Shown in pieces: positions 62,301 through 64,000 of a stretch of DNA of 64,000 nt. The first letter of the stretch is position 1. Every line of letters starts with the position of its first letter. Source of the stretch: Craterostigma plantagineum. Its lineage: Eukaryota > Streptophyta > Magnoliopsida > Lamiales > Linderniaceae. The notes under the pieces were generated by a model. It worked only from the letters and a program-made list of their open reading frames with translations, was not told the DNA's origin and did not search any database. The stretch is from contig JAPQWV010001390.1 of the NCBI GenBank assembly GCA_027422505.1, forward strand, positions 1-64,000, read 5' to 3'. Both the position numbers and the translations under genes were made by a program.

Positions 62301-62725
62301 ATGTTCGAGGATGGCGTGGTTGTTTTGAGGTCTATCGTATAGAGATTCGTTTTTCGAATGCCATGGAGTAGGTCATTACCGTGACCGTCGTTTATGCTGC
62401 ATTTTCTTGCTTTAAAGTTTATTTCGAGCCCTTTGTCGCACAGTTGGCCAATGCTGAAGAGGTTGTGGCCTAGTCCCTTGACGTATGAGACGTCTTGGAT
62501 GGTTAGATTTCCGTGATTTAGATCTCCTCGTCCTAAGATTGGGGATGACTCGTTATTTCCAAAGCGTACCTTTCCGCCGTACTTTTCAGTGTAGTTGCTC
62601 AACAGTTCTTTGTTTCCAGTCATGTGTGTGGAGCAACCTGAATCTAGATACCACACATGATGGACCTGCAATAGGAAAGGAATTAGAAACGTTTCGGTAC
62701 CCATTTGAGAATGGGCACTGTCCAT
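59377..62725 (-). CDS. Copia pol polyprotein (protease, integrase, reverse transcriptase, RNase H; two internal frame breaks)
   Basis: In order: protease active site [14 protein letters not shown]; integrase zinc finger ([11 protein letters not shown] to [14 protein letters not shown]) and DDE core ([29 protein letters not shown]); reverse transcriptase from [19 protein letters not shown] through [12 protein letters not shown] to the catalytic YVDD; RNase H with [20 protein letters not shown] and SDSKSAI. The reading frame is broken by single bases near 60386 (before YVDD) and near 59888 (before RNase H), both at short homopolymers; the three pieces are 62725-60308, 60338-59844 and 59967-59377. 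All catalytic motifs are present. I do not reconstruct the joined sequence. Confidence 0.93.
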
Positions 62726-64000
62726 TTCTTAGTAGAAGATTTAGCAGAACTAGTAACAGGATTAACGTTGGGTGAGTGATGGGAGAATGTCGCGTGATGT
62801 TTTAGTTTGGGCACCCAAATCTGTTTAGGTTTAGTTTGATATGGTGTGAATTTCCTGTTCGAAGATCGATTGATTGTGGGATTGCGTATCGCGTCGGCTG
62901 GACGAGACATGGGCGTTCGAGTAGTAGAACGATGCATTTTATACGCAATAGACTTATTTAAGCTAGAAACATCAAATGTCTTAAGAGTCTTTAAAGGAAA
63001 AAGAGATTCATCATAAGCATAGGTAGTAGGATAAGAAATCTTGATAGGAGCTGAATTAGGTTTCGATTTCTGGACCCAGGCCAACGTCGTCTTCTTCGTA
63101 GTTAATCTCTTTCCTGTAGTCAAATTAGGCATGGGATGAGGAGTTAGGTTATAGGAGGAAGAAGAATTAACGTCAGATGAATAATCTTTGAGGTGTCTAA
63201 GAAGCGAAATTTCATGAAGCATTTTCTCCTTTTCGAACTTGAAGATTTCGATTTGATTTTGATGTTCTTTGTGTTGTATCAAGTTAATATTCTGAAGGCG
63301 TGAGACTTCGCTTAGAAGGCCAGGTTCGTTCTTTGTTGGAATTCTCTCCATTGGGATTGGCGAGCATGACTTAGAGAAGAAACGTGAGTTGTTCGTGAGT
63401 GAGGTTGCCTTTTCTAGGCGAAAACGGGAATTCAAAGCAAGTGCATCGTCGTAGGAATGGTAGTGATTTGAAGGAGATGCGTAGTTTTCAAATAGCAGTT
63501 CATGTCTTTTGGCTATTTCTTTCCCTTTAATGTTCTTGTGGAGTGATGTTTCTATTTTAGACTTAACCGAATTCAATGATGCGGAGGAAGCTATGTGGTT
63601 GTTGACTTGTTTTTCGAGTGAAGAGATGATTGTTAGGAGTACGTCCATTTCCACTTGAGAGGCAATCTTCTGGAGCTCAATAGTCGAATGCAGATCACCG
63701 ATTTCTTTAATCATTGGAGGGATATATGTACTAGAGGTACTTGTTTTTTGGGGATCTACTTCTTCTGGTGGAAATAAGGATAGTAGTCATCGGATAGATC
63801 AATTTTTCTGGTTTTGTAGCTTTTTTTCAGTTCCTCATAGTCAATTGGAATTTCAGCCCTATCCTTTTGTCTCTCTTTTTGTGTTCTAACTTATCAAGCG
63901 GAGATGAGCTAGTGAAGGACATAAGACAAGGAATTTTTAAGCCTGAGAGCTTGATATCATAAAGGGGAAGAGGTTTCTTTACTGAGTGCACGGAATCTGG
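62683..64000 (-). CDS. Gag region of the retroelement (C-terminal part, continues past window)
   Basis: The open frame 63714-62683 is a Ser/Lys/Asn-rich, partly coiled protein ending ILKWVPKRF, the short WVPK motif that precedes protease in Sirevirus polyproteins. It overlaps the pol frame by about 40 bases in a different frame near 62690. Further toward the window edge gag continues in other frames (for example [20 protein letters not shown] near 63850-63790), with apparent single-base breaks near 63772 and 63864. The zinc-knuckle part was not identified with certainty and should lie upstream. Confidence 0.7.

Larger units (their letters stand above)
54053..64000 (-). mobile_element. Sirevirus-type Ty1/copia LTR retrotransposon (5' end beyond window)
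   Basis: Read on the minus strand the order is gag, pol, a long noncoding tract, a long extra ORF, polypurine tract and 3' LTR. Copia type follows from integrase preceding reverse transcriptase. Sirevirus type is suggested by an extra ORF between pol and the 3' LTR and by polypurine-like repeats after pol. At least 9.9 kb are in the window; the 5' LTR and primer-binding site are not. Single-base frame breaks occur in gag, pol and the extra ORF, most in homopolymers. The predicted 5 bp target duplication on this side is GTAAG (54048-54052), which can be tested only at the far end. Confidence 0.85.

Overview
This is a stretch of plant nuclear DNA, almost certainly from a eudicot. The genes have many short introns with GT-AG borders and AT-rich introns. 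The gene set is land-plant specific: chlorophyll synthase, a Cys-type SelT-like protein, trihelix and Alfin-like regulators, PAR1, DEX1 and GRXS16. Intergenic DNA is AT-rich with microsatellites and GGCCCA (site II) promoter motifs. An asterid (perhaps Lamiales) host is a guess from the flavour of the proteins and the retroelement; nothing here proves the species.

Layout, left to right. 0.4-2.8 kb: pyruvate decarboxylase (-). 3.8-6.3: chlorophyll synthase (-), sharing a 0.33 kb bidirectional promoter with the plastid GIY-YIG/glutaredoxin GRXS16 (+, 6.6-8.0). 8.5-8.8: intronless histone H4 (+). 9.1-12.2: peroxisomal acyl-CoA oxidase 4 (-). 12.3-13.5: a degenerate non-autonomous DNA transposon with an internal TATACCAACTG-type repeat. 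14.3-20.9: tomosyn/Lgl-like WD40 protein (+, 24 exons). 21.4-22.5: SelT-like protein (-). 22.8-24.0: trihelix GT-3-type factor (-). 25.1-26.6: Alfin-like PHD protein (-). 27.1-29.7: APD-type membrane RING E3 ligase (-). 30.2-31.5: CPRD49-type GDSL esterase (-). 34.0-36.6: vacuolar cation/proton exchanger CAX (+). 36.9-37.9: HMGB protein (-). 39.4-41.2: receptor-like cytoplasmic kinase (+). 41.6-42.4: unrecognised coiled-coil membrane protein, probably plastid (+). 42.6-43.2: possible gene remnant. 43.7-47.8: DEX1 (-), sharing a promoter with an ataxin-3-like deubiquitinase (+, 48.3-49.3). 50.6-51.3: PAR1-family secreted protein (+). 53.5-54.05: first two exons of a RING-CH (MARCH-type) E3 ligase, cut off by a retrotransposon.

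From 54053 to the end of the window lies one large Ty1/copia element of Sirevirus type in reverse orientation, at least 9.9 kb. It holds the 3' LTR, polypurine tract, a very long extra open reading frame between pol and the LTR, a 1 kb tract packed with TCGA motifs, repeated polypurine-like motifs just after pol, then pol and gag. The 5' LTR is outside the window. The LTR starts five bases after the exon 2 splice junction of the RING-CH gene. The extra ORF and the TCGA tract are the least explained parts of the window.

The host genes are mostly unrelated housekeeping and signalling genes. Two divergent pairs probably share promoters: CHLG/GRXS16 (both plastid) and DEX1/ATXN3-like. A cross-cutting observation is that five host reading frames (PDC, CHLG, GRXS16, ACX4, tomosyn-like) and the retroelement each carry one or more single-base frame breaks. 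Almost all are deletions in short homopolymers, while every flanking residue is well conserved. This fits an imperfectly polished long-read assembly better than independent pseudogenes.
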